A stretch of 64,000 bases of DNA, from assembly GCF_000003815.2 (NCBI RefSeq), contig NC_049995.1:15042444-15106443 (forward strand), read 5' to 3'. Source of the DNA: Branchiostoma floridae. Taxonomy: Eukaryota > Chordata > Leptocardii > Amphioxiformes > Branchiostomatidae. The position numbers and the translations under genes are program-made. Positions 10,856 through 23,800 of this stretch are shown here, in pieces. The notes under the pieces are model-generated. The model did not search any database and was not told the DNA's origin. It was given only the letters and a program-made list of their open reading frames with translations. Position 1 is the first letter of the stretch; the number at the start of each line of letters is the position of its first letter.

Positions 10856-13800
10856 ATGGCAGACATGGCAAGAGCGCCACTTCCGTCAGCGAACGGAGAG
10901 CGAACTACAGTCAACTGGCACGACCATCAGGTCACAGCGCTGAAGGTAAGACGAGAGAAGAGAAATGCGAGCCACATGATATGTATGCCGAAAGAGAAAT
11001 TTATGATTCACGTTTCAAATTAGCTTATTGGATTAAAATGTTTTTGTTTTATTCTCACATTTCTAAACCACTTGCAGTTAGCCTTCAGTCTTGACCTTGC
11101 ATTAATGATTTTAAAAAAAAAGTTTCCGTAATCAAACTGTACATGTGAAGTACGGTGTGGTGATTTTCATCTTCGTCCCATATTGTTCTATGACATGATT
11201 GTTTACGTAGTTTTGGAGCTACTTTCTATATTCCAGGTTGTTTTGTAGACTTGTAAACTAACCAATTATGATAGGTTAACTTTTTCTTTGCCATCTTTGA
11301 CATCATCGAGGAGGAAAAAGGGGGAAATATATATGTGTACATGGGCGCTGCCCTTGTCAAAATGCTACTTATCCTAATGGCACAACCAGAGAGTACTTAC
11401 TCCCAACGTTTCAGTGTCCGTCAGACACCATCATCAGGGTTAGAATGGCTGGATACGATTCTCGCTGCTACTTATAGCCGATGTAGGTGGCGCTGCAGCA
11501 GTTAGGATGCTGTCCCAAATGTGACTCAGTTTGTATCCCCCCTCGCCTCTGTCTGACAGACACCGAAACGTTAGTAGTAAGTACTTCCTGGTTGTGCCTA
11601 AAGAACCTTACTATATGAATAAAATTGCTACTTATCCTAATGATTAATACGGTGACTTTTTGCTTTCCCCACAGCCGGACCCGCCCGAGTGCCCGCCCGT
11701 GAAGCTGGTGTGGTGTGGGGACATCAGTGGGGAGGTGGGCGTGATGGGCTCATGGGACGGCTGGAGCAAAGTCTGGAAACTTAACAGAAGGTTAGAGGAG
11801 TAAAGTAGACCCTTGTCTACTGTATATAGCTTATAGACAAAACTTGTTCAGCTCTTGGAATAAGCCTTCCTCATGCGAAAACGGTGAAAGTCAGCACATA
11901 GCAAATATTTCCTTTAACTAGTCGAATTGCCAAAAAAGGAATGGAGTTTGTGGTGTCTTGTAGAAGTTTTCTCTATGGATGGATGGAATAAGGAAGTAAC
12001 GGAAGATTCTGTTGTTCCAGTGAGAAGGGAGAGTACAGCGTGGCGCTGAAGATCCCCTGTGGTCAGCACGAGTACAAGTTCCTGGTCAACAACACCTGGT
12101 TTCACGACGAGACCAAGGTAAAGATATCAATAGCATTGAGTCACGATAAGTTGTTTTCTTGTATTTCTCGTGGAAACTAGACAAATTGTTGTTGACATCG
12201 GGTAATATCTATGATAACTGGCTTCCTACCCTCTTATACTTAGATAGTGATAAAAGATTATATTAGTGATATTTATTACGGAAACTGATTTTAGAGTTAA
12301 ATCAGAATAATCCAGCTACCGTGAGAACTACTACCTGTCAGAACCGTAAGAGAAGAATGCATGTAAAGCTATTTTAAGGGAAATAAAATATATCATAATT
12401 ATGCAAATGAAAGAATAAAATCCAAAGATTCTCACTCCCTTTCTTGGCCCGCTCTCCTCCATAGCCGACTGTATCCAACTCGTTTGGGACCCTGAACAAC
12501 CTCGTCAACGTAGTCAAACTTTCCAATGGTCAAGCGAAAGCCGGCATCAATGGGGCCCATAAGAAGTCTATCCCCGACGATATCCCAAACAAAACGAACA
12601 AGCCCCTTAAACCATCCGAACCGACTCTTCCAAACAAAACAGCCAACGAAAGCTTAGATGGTTACAAACAGAAGGCAACAACCGCCACCACCGCTACCAC
12701 CACAACGCCCCAAATCCAGGAAATTTGCAAGCTTGAGACAGCCAAATTAAAAGAAAGCTGCAAAACGAAGACGACAACCGTCACCAGCAACAACGTGACA
12801 GGCCCCCAAATCCCCCAGGAGATTCGCAAGCCTGAGGAGGTTAGCTTTGGTGATACTGGATTCGGTCAGCACGCCAAGCCTACAAGCAATGGTCCGGCCG
12901 ACAGCGTTCAGGGGAAAGGAGAAGTCTCCAATAAAGAGCCCATGCTACAGACGTGCCCAGTGCCGAAGACCACCGCCAGCCGAGCTTCTCGTCCAGTAGT
13001 CCCACCCAAACCTGGGAATTCGACGACAGCCACTCCTTCATCAGCAGTTAATCCAGACCCGCTACTCACCACTAAGGCGACATCTAAAGATGTCTGTGTT
13101 GTGGAACCAGTGCAACAGAAGTGTCCGCAGTCACAGACGACCGCTTACCGGGTTCCTCCAGCTAAATCCCTACCTAAAGCTCCGACGAAGGCAACAACCA
13201 CAGCTCCTCCACAGAACGCCAGAGCTCGTCCCGAGGTCCCACCAAAGCGTACAGCAGATAAAACAGGCAGGCCTGAAGTTGGAACTGTTGGAGGTACAAG
13301 AAATCCCGAAGCAGCACCGCCAACAGCAAGAAATACATTTAAACAGCCTCCCGCGACGAAGCCAAAACCCACCCAGAAACGTGTGGTGACTTCACAAGCT
13401 GCATCCAGGACGGCGGCTAAAACTGTGGACGGCAAGGGGCCCTCCTCACAGTCTGGCCAGGCAGAGACTCGGTATTGTACCCTTAGTCCTTTGATATTAG
13501 TGGGATCGTCTTTTAATCAAGAAGTTCAGTAGAAGCCGTTTAATCGCACACCCAATCTACCAGCGTATTTCGTGCAATTGTCCGACGTGTGCAATAGTGC
13601 GACGTTGCCCAGTTGGACTTTTCGTCGTGCAGATAAGCTACGAGGGGCATTCAATAAGTAATGCCCCTGACCCACTGCCAGTTGTCTGATCTAGATGAAA
13701 TGTTGCATGTGTAATGAGTCATATCTCTATGGATTATGTTGCAAAAAAACAGCTCTGAACTAATTGTGGTTACTGATTTACTGGTGTTTGAACTGAGTCA

Positions 13801-14599
13801 GGTGCGAAATGGACCAGGTGTGAAATGGAGCAAGTTGAGTGTCGCGCAGTGATCCGGTTTTTGTATTTGAAAGGACGCACACCAAAAGGGACTTTTGATG
13901 AAATGAAAAAAACTTATGGTGATGATGCCCCATCATATGACCTTGTAAAACGCTGGCATCCTGAATTCAAACAAGGCCGGAAGTCTGTGGAAACAGCTCC
14001 CAGACCTGGTCGTCCCTCTTCTGCCATTGATGAGGCACCTGTCGGAGGACCAACCTGGGATGTCCTACAAGAACGGTGTCCAGAGCTACATCAAATGATG
14101 GGAGAAATGTGGGTGGTTCCTATGTAGAGAAAGACTAATAACTGTGCCAAGTTTCATTAATCTCCTGCTATGGGAAATGGGTCAGGGACATTACTTATTG
14201 AATGCCCCTCGTAACAATAGAGTGAATGGGAGCCGGTTTGGGACCTGGGGAATCCGTTCAATTGACAGAAGTGTGCGTTTATCTGCAATTTACTGGCTTC
14301 TAATGCACTGCATAGGTATCACTTGCACAGACCGTCATATTTACTAACCGTAGCTGTATCAACATAAGCTTTCAGTGTTACCATAGCAAAGTTCTTTTTT
14401 GGGAATTTCCTAGTGCCGTTGGTGACTGTAGTTTTACTTCTCGTCGCTAGGCAGAGCTGCAATAATAGGAATGCAGCATCGCATATTACCTAACTAAAGA
14501 AAGTTTCATCGTACTTTGGCAACTAATGGAATGTTTATCATCTTCTTTCTTTGTAGCCACAAGACGTTTGCTGGAAGAAAGGCCAAGACGAACAACTGA
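10856..14599 (+). CDS. gene A: single CBM48 (glycogen-binding) protein with long Thr/Pro/Lys-rich tail
   Basis: Exons 10856-10945 (MADMARAPLP...), 11675-11790, 12021-12117, 12465-13471 and 14557-14599 have matching phases (0, 2, 0, 2) and give about 450 residues. The CBM48 module covers residues 31-118: VKLVWCGD...VMGSWDGW, then GEYSVALKIP...HEYKF...WFHDETK, then FGTLNNLVNVV. Residues that bind sugar in AMPK-beta (Trp of the SFNNW-type turn, Lys of EYKF, the next Trp, Thr and Asn of GTxNN) are all present, so glycogen or similar alpha-glucan binding is expected. The tail of about 320 residues is low-complexity (TTATTATTTT, VPPKP and PEVPPKR-type pieces) and ends GRKAKTNN. There is no AMPK-beta C-terminal domain. 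The start is the first ATG immediately after the acceptor. If the last intron is retained, the frame stops at 13532. Confidence 0.75.
11380..11625 (+). mobile_element. fold-back element flanked by a 17-bp direct repeat
   Basis: The insert begins CACAACCAGAGAGTACTTAC, has inverted arms around GTCAGACACC, and ends GAATAAAAT. The 17-bp sequence TGCTACTTATCCTAATG lies on both sides (11363-11379 and from 11626). It belongs to the CACAACCA family seen at 322, 752 and 45285, and lies in the intron before the gene A 'a' exon. Confidence 0.65.
13641..14211 (+). mobile_element. mariner-type element, internally deleted
   Basis: Perfect 23-bp terminal inverted repeats (13641-13663 and 14189-14211; outer end CGAGGGGCATTC) are flanked by TA on both sides, the Tc1/mariner target. 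The 571-bp element keeps the ends of a transposase gene but lacks most of its middle. It lies in the last intron of gene A. The perfect ends suggest fairly recent activity driven by a complete copy elsewhere. Confidence 0.9.
13825..14129 (+). pseudogene. mariner transposase remnant
   Basis: The frame starts MEQVECRAVIRFLYLKG and continues through the N-terminal helix-turn-helix region to RPGRPSSAIDE. A deletion then removes the catalytic core, and the C-terminal residues GGSYVEKD are found near the end in another frame. It cannot make an active enzyme. Confidence 0.85.
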
Positions 14600-15542
14600 A
14601 GGTTTAATATAGGATATAGAGGTAGGAACAGATGATAATATAATATTTCTTCTGACTGACTTTTTAACAATTAGTCATTCTTAGATAACTTTGCTATATG
14701 AACAATAGAACATGATTGACTCATCTCTTGTTTCATGTCTTTTTCTCCAGATCTGGAAAAACATGATGCAACGGAGACTTCGACAATGACCTAAGAAGAT
14801 GCATGTAAATGCTCTATTACCATTGGTCATGGTGTCACGGTCGATCCTAATATTAAGAAGCTATGGATCGTACCAAAAAAACGAACAAACTAAAAAGAAA
14901 CAGAAATTAAATGGAAAAGTTTATGAAAGCAACCGTTACAATATCATTAATGACAGACAATTTCATGATCAATTGAAGTGCACAATTTGCCACACTTAGA
15001 ATACTTTAAATGAAATAGAAGTCTTAAATAATCTATTATTTGCTGCTTAAGAGCAGGTAGTTGTTGATTGTGGTTTAAACAGTATGTATGATAATTCTTA
15101 AGCATCTAGATGATACAAAATCAGACATCAGATAAGTCAAAGCTATGCATAAATACATGCTGCAATGAAATAGGATGTTGTAGATGATGATACGCTGCTA
15201 CGTGTAAATATGCTGCTACTACGTATGATTGTAACTATGACATTGATAGTATAGCTACTTTAAGCTGCTATAAATGATATATCATAATAACTGCCACGAC
15301 CGATTCCCTTAGAGTTGTTGCTTGTATTTAAAATATAAGGGATGAACAAAATGCTTGTAGCTGAACGTTCTAAACATTGTAGACGACAATCAAAGCAGGT
15401 AACTTGTTCAGTACATAATCACATGGGGTATAAGAGAGACTTCACCATTGAAAAGGGTTGCCCTATATGTGTGTTTTTTTGTGTACTTCTGTGTGGCTGC
15501 CATTTCCAACATACACCAAGATTAATGTGCCAATTCACATAA

Positions 15543-15607
15543 GTCACCTTAGCTCAGAGGAACTGTCTCGTAAACCGGGGGTCGTGAGTTCAAACCTCAC
15601 AGGTGGA
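15543..15607 (+). other. tRNA-like sequence (tRNA pseudogene or SINE head)
   Basis: It has an A-box-like TAGCTCAGAGG, a perfect T arm (GTGAG, loop TTCAAAC, CTCAC) and an acceptor stem in which GTCACCT pairs with AGGTGGA at six of seven positions. At about 65 nt it is short. The anticodon stem is poor and the D arm incomplete, so it is probably not a working tRNA. Confidence 0.4.
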
Positions 15608-16589
15608 TGAAGTCGGTTTCTTGATCACTCTTCTTCTTCTAAACAAGAAAAGTTTGCACTAATATCTTACTTCTTTCTTATCGGAGAAAGGAGTACGTGT
15701 CCTTGTCTGTACAGCGATAGCCTGTATGCTAGACTGTTCACAGGGCCAATACAGCCCAACTACAGCAGACCTCCGATACTCTGATAAACACGATAGATAT
15801 TACTGAGATCCGGCTGGAGTCTGGTATCCGGGCTATTAGAGCGTTATCAGCCGCATAAATTCCACGTTATTTACCCTAGCTACTTCACAGATGTGCAAGC
15901 TGTTAGCCTGTGTTTACAACGACAATCTTTATTGACACGACAAAAGTACAGCGACTTTCGTAAGGTCTACATGTATAACAACTACTTACAGTACAACTAA
16001 ACACAAGCTCTCGTTGGCTGGGCTTAATGACCCCCTCCCCGGCGGCAATCGTAGGACCGGCCGCTAGGGGCGCAGTTTTAGTCAGGCTATGCAAGCTGTG
16101 ATGTTTATCAAATCTAACATGTCAGAGTTGAAGCTTTGACATTTCGCTAGATCAGATCACACACCTCTCAGTATACAGTAACCTTAAAGTGAACAAACAG
16201 GTTTAGTCTCCGTCAGCTTGAAGACAAATACGTTTGTGGCGGACAAGCTCTGAAGTATCTAAGTCTATCATTGTCGTCCGATTTTTCCTCACAGGTAGGA
16301 ATATATCCATTGTTCAAATTAATGATCTCTGAGGTAGGTTTGCTACGCTCCGTAGAAAGTTATAACATGGTCTTTTGAAACTAGAAAAAATTACAGTCTT
16401 TCCTCCTGGCTGGCTGTTGAAAAAGACCAGAACAGTTTTCTTTGCGTAGTTACAAAGGATTTCTGCTTCTTCGTGGTTTCAACTGCAACACGTTGTGCTC
16501 GAAAGTTGCTAACATTTTGTTCAGAAAGTAGTTTATTAGGGTAGAGAAATATATTTACGTGACGAAGACAGGATCATTGTTTGTTTGTT

Positions 16590-17600
16590 TGTTGTGCACT
16601 CGTGCAAATATAATTCTATGTCATCCTGACCTTGCCGAGCGCGTTCGTAAAAGAGACATACAACATTGAAGAAAAGGCACACACAGAAAAAAACTAATAT
16701 CTTTAGAAAATAGTTGTGAGATACCTATACAAGATAAGGTGGGATAATTGGTGGAGTGCTGGACGTGACCAGATAAGCAACTACAGTCGGTGTATTTGTG
16801 GTGCATCCAGGTAAACATAATTCCATGTCATCCTGACCTTACCGGTCAATGACGCGTTTGTAAGAGAGACGTACAATCTAAAGAAAAATCACATACAGAA
16901 AAGAATCAATAGCTTTTAAAAGGTGTCTATGGAGGCAGACGTGTCAAATGGATGATAGAAGAGAAGAATTTTTCCAAATAGGGACAAATAAGCAATGCCA
17001 TGTGAAGTCAGTCTTTTTCAGTCCCCACTCAAAATTGGGCAAATTAAAGCGTATCTGAAACCATAGGTCCCTCTATAACGTCAGGTTACTTTGTCTTAAT
17101 GCACGAAGAGGAGTGTGCACAATTGAAGACCACATGACACTGTCGGCTTCATTCGTAAGCAAGCGTGACCAGATTAGCAACTACATACGGTGCTTTTGTT
17201 CTCCACTCAGGTGAACATAATTCCACTGTGTCATGCTGACCTTACCTGTTCCGGACGCGTTTGTAATGGAGGCACACAAAATTGAAGACAGGTCACACAC
17301 AGAACGTCTTTAAAAAAACGCTCCTGCTAGGGCAACCTCACTCCCCTGGGCACAAAGCAACGTGCGGGGCATTGTCCAGTAAAGTCTAGACGTAGAAAAA
17401 ACGCTCGTTATGTTGTCATGTCGTAGTTGGGATGAGACCATATTTCATATTTCATCTAAGCATATCGCAGTAGAGCGAAGGAAAGCGTACCTCGTCTTCA
17501 CGTTACTTTCAAATTGTCTAAATACACAAAAATAGGAGTGTGCACTTTTAAAGACCACATGACACTGTTGGCTTCATTCATAAGCAAGTAGTGATGTTTA
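16590..17600 (+). repeat. locally repeated cassettes (three plus two copies)
   Basis: A cassette containing ACATAATTCCA, GTCAT-CTGACCTT and ACGCGTTTGTAA occurs near 16605, 16806 and 17211. A second one (GGAGTGTGCAC, AAGACCACATGACACTGT, GGCTTCATTC-TAAGCAAG) occurs at about 17110-17163 and 17530-17587. No frame is conserved between copies, so these are DNA-level duplications. Confidence 0.6.
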
Positions 17601-18467
17601 TCGGGGTTAGATATGACCTCCCATGTCAGATGTGAAAGTGCATAGTTCACTAGTGCTTCATCGGATGTAAACATACAGATTAGACTTTATGTCATGCAGA
17701 AGTAATTGTGTATATGTAAGCTCAAATATGGGTTCTCGCGCCATTATCATTCATATCTTTAATGTCTATTTTTTTTTAATTGATCAAGACGCTTGGTCAC
17801 CTCTATAATTAAAAAATGATAATATTTTCTTTTATGCAAATGTTGAGATGGATGGGAATAATTGGTAAAAGAACGGTCGAGCAGACAGCTAAACCACAGA
17901 AAGTGGACGCATCAGAAGAGGAAATTCGTGGGAGGGTCATCTATGTGTGACAGAGGCCTTGCCCCATGTTGCGTCACTTAGGTCATGTTGATTGATTTTA
18001 TGGATGGCATCCCGGCACGCATCAACAAACAAACAAACTGTAAATCGTATACGTACAAAGCAGCTACAAAATGAGCAAATATATAACGTAGATTGCAAAG
18101 AAATGCCATAGAATGCCAACGTCAATTCCAAGGTCAAAAAAGAAGATGTGAAAGAACAAAAATGAAGTGATTATTGTTCGGTATACCATACCCCGTGTGT
18201 GTGCTCAGTCATTTGTTCAACCTTCCTGACCACTCGTATTTAATAATAAAGGCAACTTGCGTAACCAATTCTATTTCATTCGCACTCTCGCATCAGTTTT
18301 GGGGTTTCCAAAAGGATGTCATCCATATGATCAAATCAACATGGCCATAAGGATATTGCAGTAATAAACACGCCAGGAATTTTGCGGGAACCACGTCGGG
18401 CTTTGACAATGCGAGGTGCCAAGTGACCCTCATACGTGCCTCTGGACGTCGTGACGTCTGTACGAAG

Positions 18468-18584
18468 TAAATATATATTTTCATCATGTATCTTGGCTTC
18501 AGTCCCAGCCTGGCCAGTTCACTCCGGGCTACTCCAGTAGACCATCTTCGCTGTTCAGCGCGGTAGAGTTTACAGATTATACAG
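18468..18584 (+). promoter_or_regulatory. core promoter and leader exon of gene B
   Basis: A TATA element (TATATAT from 18472) lies 29 bp before the A of an initiator TCAGTC (A at 18501). The leader (from 18501) starts AGTCCCAGCCTGGCC and ends TATACAG before a GTGAGC donor, giving an untranslated exon 18501-18584. Similar TTGGCT-TCAGTC sequences stand before genes C and D. Confidence 0.55.
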
Positions 18585-20367
18585 GTGAGCATTCATCTAA
18601 CGTTTTCCTATCGCAACCATATATTTATAAGTACTGAATAGAGGTACTATTGCTGTAGATGTATAACACATATTTCAATACGAAATATATAACGTAAATC
18701 TGGTATTAGAGGTCACAAGTGGTTACAGTAAACTATAACAGGTTGGATATTATCATCGTTGGTGAATCGTGATGATGGAATAAGATTTATATGAGTAACC
18801 GGTTACCAGTTTGTAGAAAACGATTTCCTGACCATAGTATTTGTTTATGGTTTAAGGATTTTACAGTTCGCACTTGATTGTTATTACTGGGGTGCGTACG
18901 TGCTAGGGCGACCTTAGAAGGTCAGTGACAATTATTAAACAGGTTTTAAATTGATATTTATCAATTTTGAGATACAAATGAGTAACCAGCTACCAGTTTG
19001 TAAAAAGCTGCTGGTTTACCATAACGTTAAACTTTGTTTACTGGCTGAAGAGATTTAGAGTTCCTACTTGGGTGTTATTGCTGGTATATGGACGTGTTTG
19101 GACGAACTCAGAGGGTCAACTACAGTTGATGGGTTAGGTTACAGTGTAAACATTACAGCCGGGTAATTCTGGTTGGAGCTGGGGTTTACTAAATAAGTAG
19201 CCAGATGGCCAACAGATTATCTGATTGTTACACGTATTACAAATATGAATTTAGTGGTACAATTATAGGGATACTTTATGGTTAACAGTGTAGTTTAGTA
19301 CCCAAGACATAAGGCATAGCCCATCGATAACAAGTTCTCGTTCAATGGTGTTTACGTAATAATCAATATAGATAAAAATGGTGAGCCATAGGGAAATATT
19401 GAGGGTTTCCAGATTGTGCAGTTTTGCAATAATGTGGGCAAATGGCCAGCGGATAGACGTACTATGTTATATTGGGCAAATAATTTAAACAGACAAGATG
19501 CATTTCTACACATATTACGGTTGGGAACTATACGAGTGATTGCTTTGGATAAACTTGCAGCAAACACAACACATCGCAAATGATACTCGAACTAAGACAT
19601 CTAAAACGAAATAAAAGTATTTCACTCACACAAAAATGCTAGTCAAATTGATGAAAGATGATACACATATTGGAGGATATCTATTTATCAAAAGTATCGA
19701 TGATAAAGTAAACTTGACAAATGCAAGTTTAGGGAAGTTTGTGTCAATGTCAATGGCATTACTCGGATTCCACAGGAAGTCATAATAACAAAGTAGTCGC
19801 ATACATTTTGGACAGTCATCTAATTTGTGCATTGTTTTCTTTTATTTGCAACGATTTCTGAAAAAAGTTTGGGGAATCTTACTCCTCCTTTGTACTAAAG
19901 AATACCGATATGTATTTGTTAGTCTTGAAAAGTGAAATACGATCGATTGGCTGTTAGTGATGCTACATACAATAAATCTCAGTCATGTCGTCTGTCATGG
20001 TTGAATTATTGGTTTGGTTATGATGCATCTGGGGGCATCTTCTGTAACAGGGGTCAGATTGTATCTATAGAGGCCATTGAATTACATCCAAGTCTTTCCA
20101 CGCTAACATACAGAAAGAAATACTGAAAACCATTCTCCTCTTAACATCACCAAACCCACAAATTACAGAAAAGATAGGATACTTCGTGTTCTACTGTCTC
20201 AGAAAAAAAATCCAATAAGATACAGTTTAACGTTTGACAAAGACTAGAGTAGTTGCTTACTGTACTGTTGTTCCATTGTTCGCTGCTAATCTGAGTACAC
20301 GGTCCTTGTTAGAAAAAATACGATAAAATAAAAATAAAGGTATTTATTTGTCTTGTGTCCTCTACAG
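18585..20367 (+). other. first intron of gene B
   Basis: AT-rich; I see no exon, recognisable element or strong repeat. Two weakly similar stretches near 18790-18850 and 18970-19030 (ATGAGTAACC-G--ACCAGTTTGTA) suggest an old local duplication. Confidence 0.4.
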
Positions 20368-20389
20368 TAGCAAAAGGTCACGAGCCAAG

Positions 20390-20832
20390 ATGGCGGACCG
20401 AACAAAGGAATGTAGCCCTCTGACGGCCGAGAGGTCAAGTACAGCTGTCAAGGTAGGACTGAAATAGAAGAGTTATTCTATGTATGTAAATAAACGACTT
20501 AACTGCCATGTTTCCCCTTTCCCCTGCATTGCATCACATGTACATAAGGTACTCTGTCATTGTCAAATATACATGCATTACCAGTTACAATCGTTGCGCA
20601 ATAAACTTGACTTGACTTAACTATGAGGTCAAATACGCAGTATGATTTTTATCAGTATTCTTTAAAAGCATGTGTCCAAAGTTAAAATCTTAAAGCTTGA
20701 AAAAGAGATGAAAACAAATATGATAACTTTAATCACTCCACCCCAAGGGATTGATGTCCTGTTTTGTATTCTCTCTCTGTCTCCCCTCTCTCTCTCTATT
20801 TATCTCCCTCGCTGTCTCTCTCTCTCTCTGTA

Positions 20833-20869
<37 letters not shown>

Positions 20870-23800
20870 TTGTGTGTGTGTTGTGTGTGTGTGTGTGTGT
20901 GTGTGCTGTGTGTGTGCGCGTATGTGTTTGTGTCTGAGTTTGTGTATTTTTGCCTTGTAGTTTTGTACGTTCTGTCAGATGGCGCTTACTGTAGGAATTG
21001 GTGAAGTCTGTAATCTCAGATCGCCTTGTCGTCTAGATGCTGGCATAGTACGCTAAAGAAAACCTTAATAATTGCTTTTGTCCATAGGCCGGGGCAGAGG
21101 ACAGCGTGCCTGTGACCTTTGTGCTGAGTTCGAAAGGAAGGACCAGCGGTGACGTGGTCATTCTGGGGTCATGGGACGACTGGAGTCAGGCACGGAAACT
21201 AGAAAATAAGTAAGTAGGACTCTAGTCTAGGGCTAAGCGAGTTTATCAAGCAAGCTTTTGTAAGCCAAGATTTTGACAAAATCGCCTCTGCAGTTCCAGA
21301 ACAAGTCGCTAGGGGTCCAAACCATATTTGCTATATCACAAGGCCACAGCATGCCCAGGTCAAAATATACCAAAAATAAGACTTAAAGTTCTGTTGCAAT
21401 ATCAAGGTCGCATGTCTGGTATTTTAAAATCTTTTGATTTTGTTGCAATTATGGGAATGTTTGTCTGAGTAATATTTATGTAAATTTCTGATATGTGTAA
21501 AATTGAAACCCGGAAAACCCTGCACAAAAATCCACGGATGATCATATATGTGAATGAGCTTTTTGATGTTTGTATGTTGTATTTAATGCTTTTATGTTTA
21601 GTTTGGTATGTGTTAGTTTAATATTGTATATGTAAACATTGTCATTGCAAGTTCTGATGTTTTTGTGAGTTTGTTAGTGCTTAGATTGTGGTATCTTTAT
21701 GTATATGTGATGTGTTTATACTTGTGATTTCTTGTCTTGTATTTTTATATTTGTCCTTTTGTTGCAAATGGGAATGTTTGAGTAATATTTCTGTAAATTT
21801 GTGATATGTGTAAAATTGAAACCAGGGAAGGAAAACCCTGCACAGAAACCCAGGGATGACACCCCTGCACAGAAGTCCTGGGGAAGAAACCCCAGCACAA
21901 AAAATCCAGGGGGGATAAAACACCCCTGTAAAAAAAGTCCTAGGGAGCAAACCCTAGCCAAAAAAAGCCAGTGGGAATGGCCCCTGCAACAATATGTAAA
22001 TGTGTTATAGTATATAGTACTGCATATGTCTAGATGATGGAGTAAATAGTAAGACACTAGTGTGTAAAATATGGTAAGGGAATGCTCGTGTAAATATTCT
22101 ATAATGATTGTGTTTAGTTTTAAGTGATTATCTTTGAATGTTTTGTAATTTATAACTTGTGAATAAAATGTGAGAAAAAAAATATCAAGGTCGCATACCA
22201 GGGGGCCCAAAATTGACTTTGCCCTTTGTCTTCCCAACAGCTACTCACATACCTGATATCATCGTAATCTATTTAGAGGTTTTTGAGTTCTGCTAACTAC
22301 AAATATCGGGAAACACAAACACAAAACACACACAGACACCCACACACACAGCCTCACCCCAAACAATATCTCCATATTTCAGACATATAATCAGACTGAT
22401 TGATCCTTACTATTATCTTGCAGGGAGGACACGTTGGAAGCGTGTCTTGACTTACCCAGTGGAGACTATGAGTATAAATTCAAGATGGGCAAAACCTGGT
22501 TCTGCGACACGACAAAGGTATAGTGCACAGAAAGTTAACTTTCTCAACTAGAGTGCTATCCTTCTCTACGAAGGAAAAAGTCAATGCAATCTGTTTCATC
22601 TTAGCTTTGGCACAACCTATAAAGCTAAAAGCATAGGCAGTTTACATGCCGGAACAAGACATGACTATAGTAGCCTTTAACAGGGGGCAGAGGCTGAATA
22701 TTGAAGATGCCAACACTGATGTTTGAGAGACTTGTGCGCATTATAATGGACCCCAAACCAGTGTTTTTTTAACGAAGGGATTTGTGTTCTTTAGTTTCAC
22801 CGTATCTATCCCCCACCTCCGTGTTCTACATTATTCATTCACTCTAGAATATCCCATATCAAAGTATTATTTTCTATACAAAATTCACCTATTGAGAAGT
22901 TCCTCTTTACCTCCCTCCCCCACAGCCAGTAGTGCCGAACGTGTTTGGAACACTCAACAACTACATTGAAGTAGTCAAAGAGACGGATGGAGGCTCAGCT
23001 ACAAGTTTTCCCGAGACGGTTCAAGTCACGCATCTTGACCCTGAAATACTGCAGCAGGCACTTGCCAAAGTCTCGGAGGAGACACAAACGAGTGAGGTTG
23101 AAATTGAGAAAACTGACGAACGCAGCACTGCAGGAGGAGACGACAAGAATTCAACAACTTTTGTTGAAGAGCAGACGCCGATCCAAGAAGACAAGGTCTC
23201 GGAGGAGAAAGAAACGAGCAAAGATGGAGTTGAGAAAACTGATGAAAGCACTATTGCAGAATGTGTCAGGATCTCAGCAACATGTGTTGAAGAGAAGACG
23301 ATCCAAGAAAACAAGGTCTCGGAAGAAAAAGAAGCGCCAGAAGATAAAATTGAGACAACTGATGAAAGTGGCATTGCAGAAAAAGACGACAAGATCTCTC
23401 CAACATGTTCTGAAGAGCAGACGATCCAAGAAGACACGGAGCCAACAGCGACAGTCGCACCACAGCAGTTTGTCATACAAGATTCACTGATGAGCATTTG
23501 TATGACGCCTGACATGCCTCCTCCAGTCATTTCAAAGCAGGCGACACATGAAGACAAGGATTTCTCCGAGGAAACAGTTTCACAGGGACGAAAAAGAGAC
23601 GAGCCTACTGTCTGTGTCTGTAGAAAGCCAGTGCCGATTCCGGTCAGACCAGTTCCACAGGAGACTACTTCAAATGATGTCATCGAGTCTGAATCCGAGG
23701 CCATCACTGAAACAGCGTCACAAGATGAAACAGCTGCAGAGGGTTCTGAAGACACGAGTCAAAAGTCAAACGAAACAGCACAACAACATGAAGAAGTAGT

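Larger units (their letters stand above)
14600..18467. other. gene A 3' flank and intergenic DNA
   Basis: It may include a further untranslated exon of gene A after the TCTCCAG acceptor ending at 14751. It contains the tRNA-like sequence at 15543 and the repeated cassettes at 16590-17600. No protein-coding exon with domain or splice support was found. Confidence 0.4.

Noticed and set aside
10856-14599. Genes A-D as AMPK beta subunits
   Set aside because: The glycogen-binding fold matches, but no AMPK-beta C-terminal domain follows, and the modules are repeated with disordered linkers.
18293-18592. 99-residue - strand frame near the gene B promoter
   Set aside because: No recognisable domain; it overlaps the + strand TATA, initiator and leader exon and looks random.
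20672-21004. Cys/Val-rich open frames
   Set aside because: Translations of the (TG)n tract in an intron.
23021-23755. 244-residue Ser-rich open frame on the - strand
   Set aside because: It is the mirror of the Glu/Thr-rich coding exon of gene B; such exons have few stops in the antisense frame. No domain, start context or splice support.
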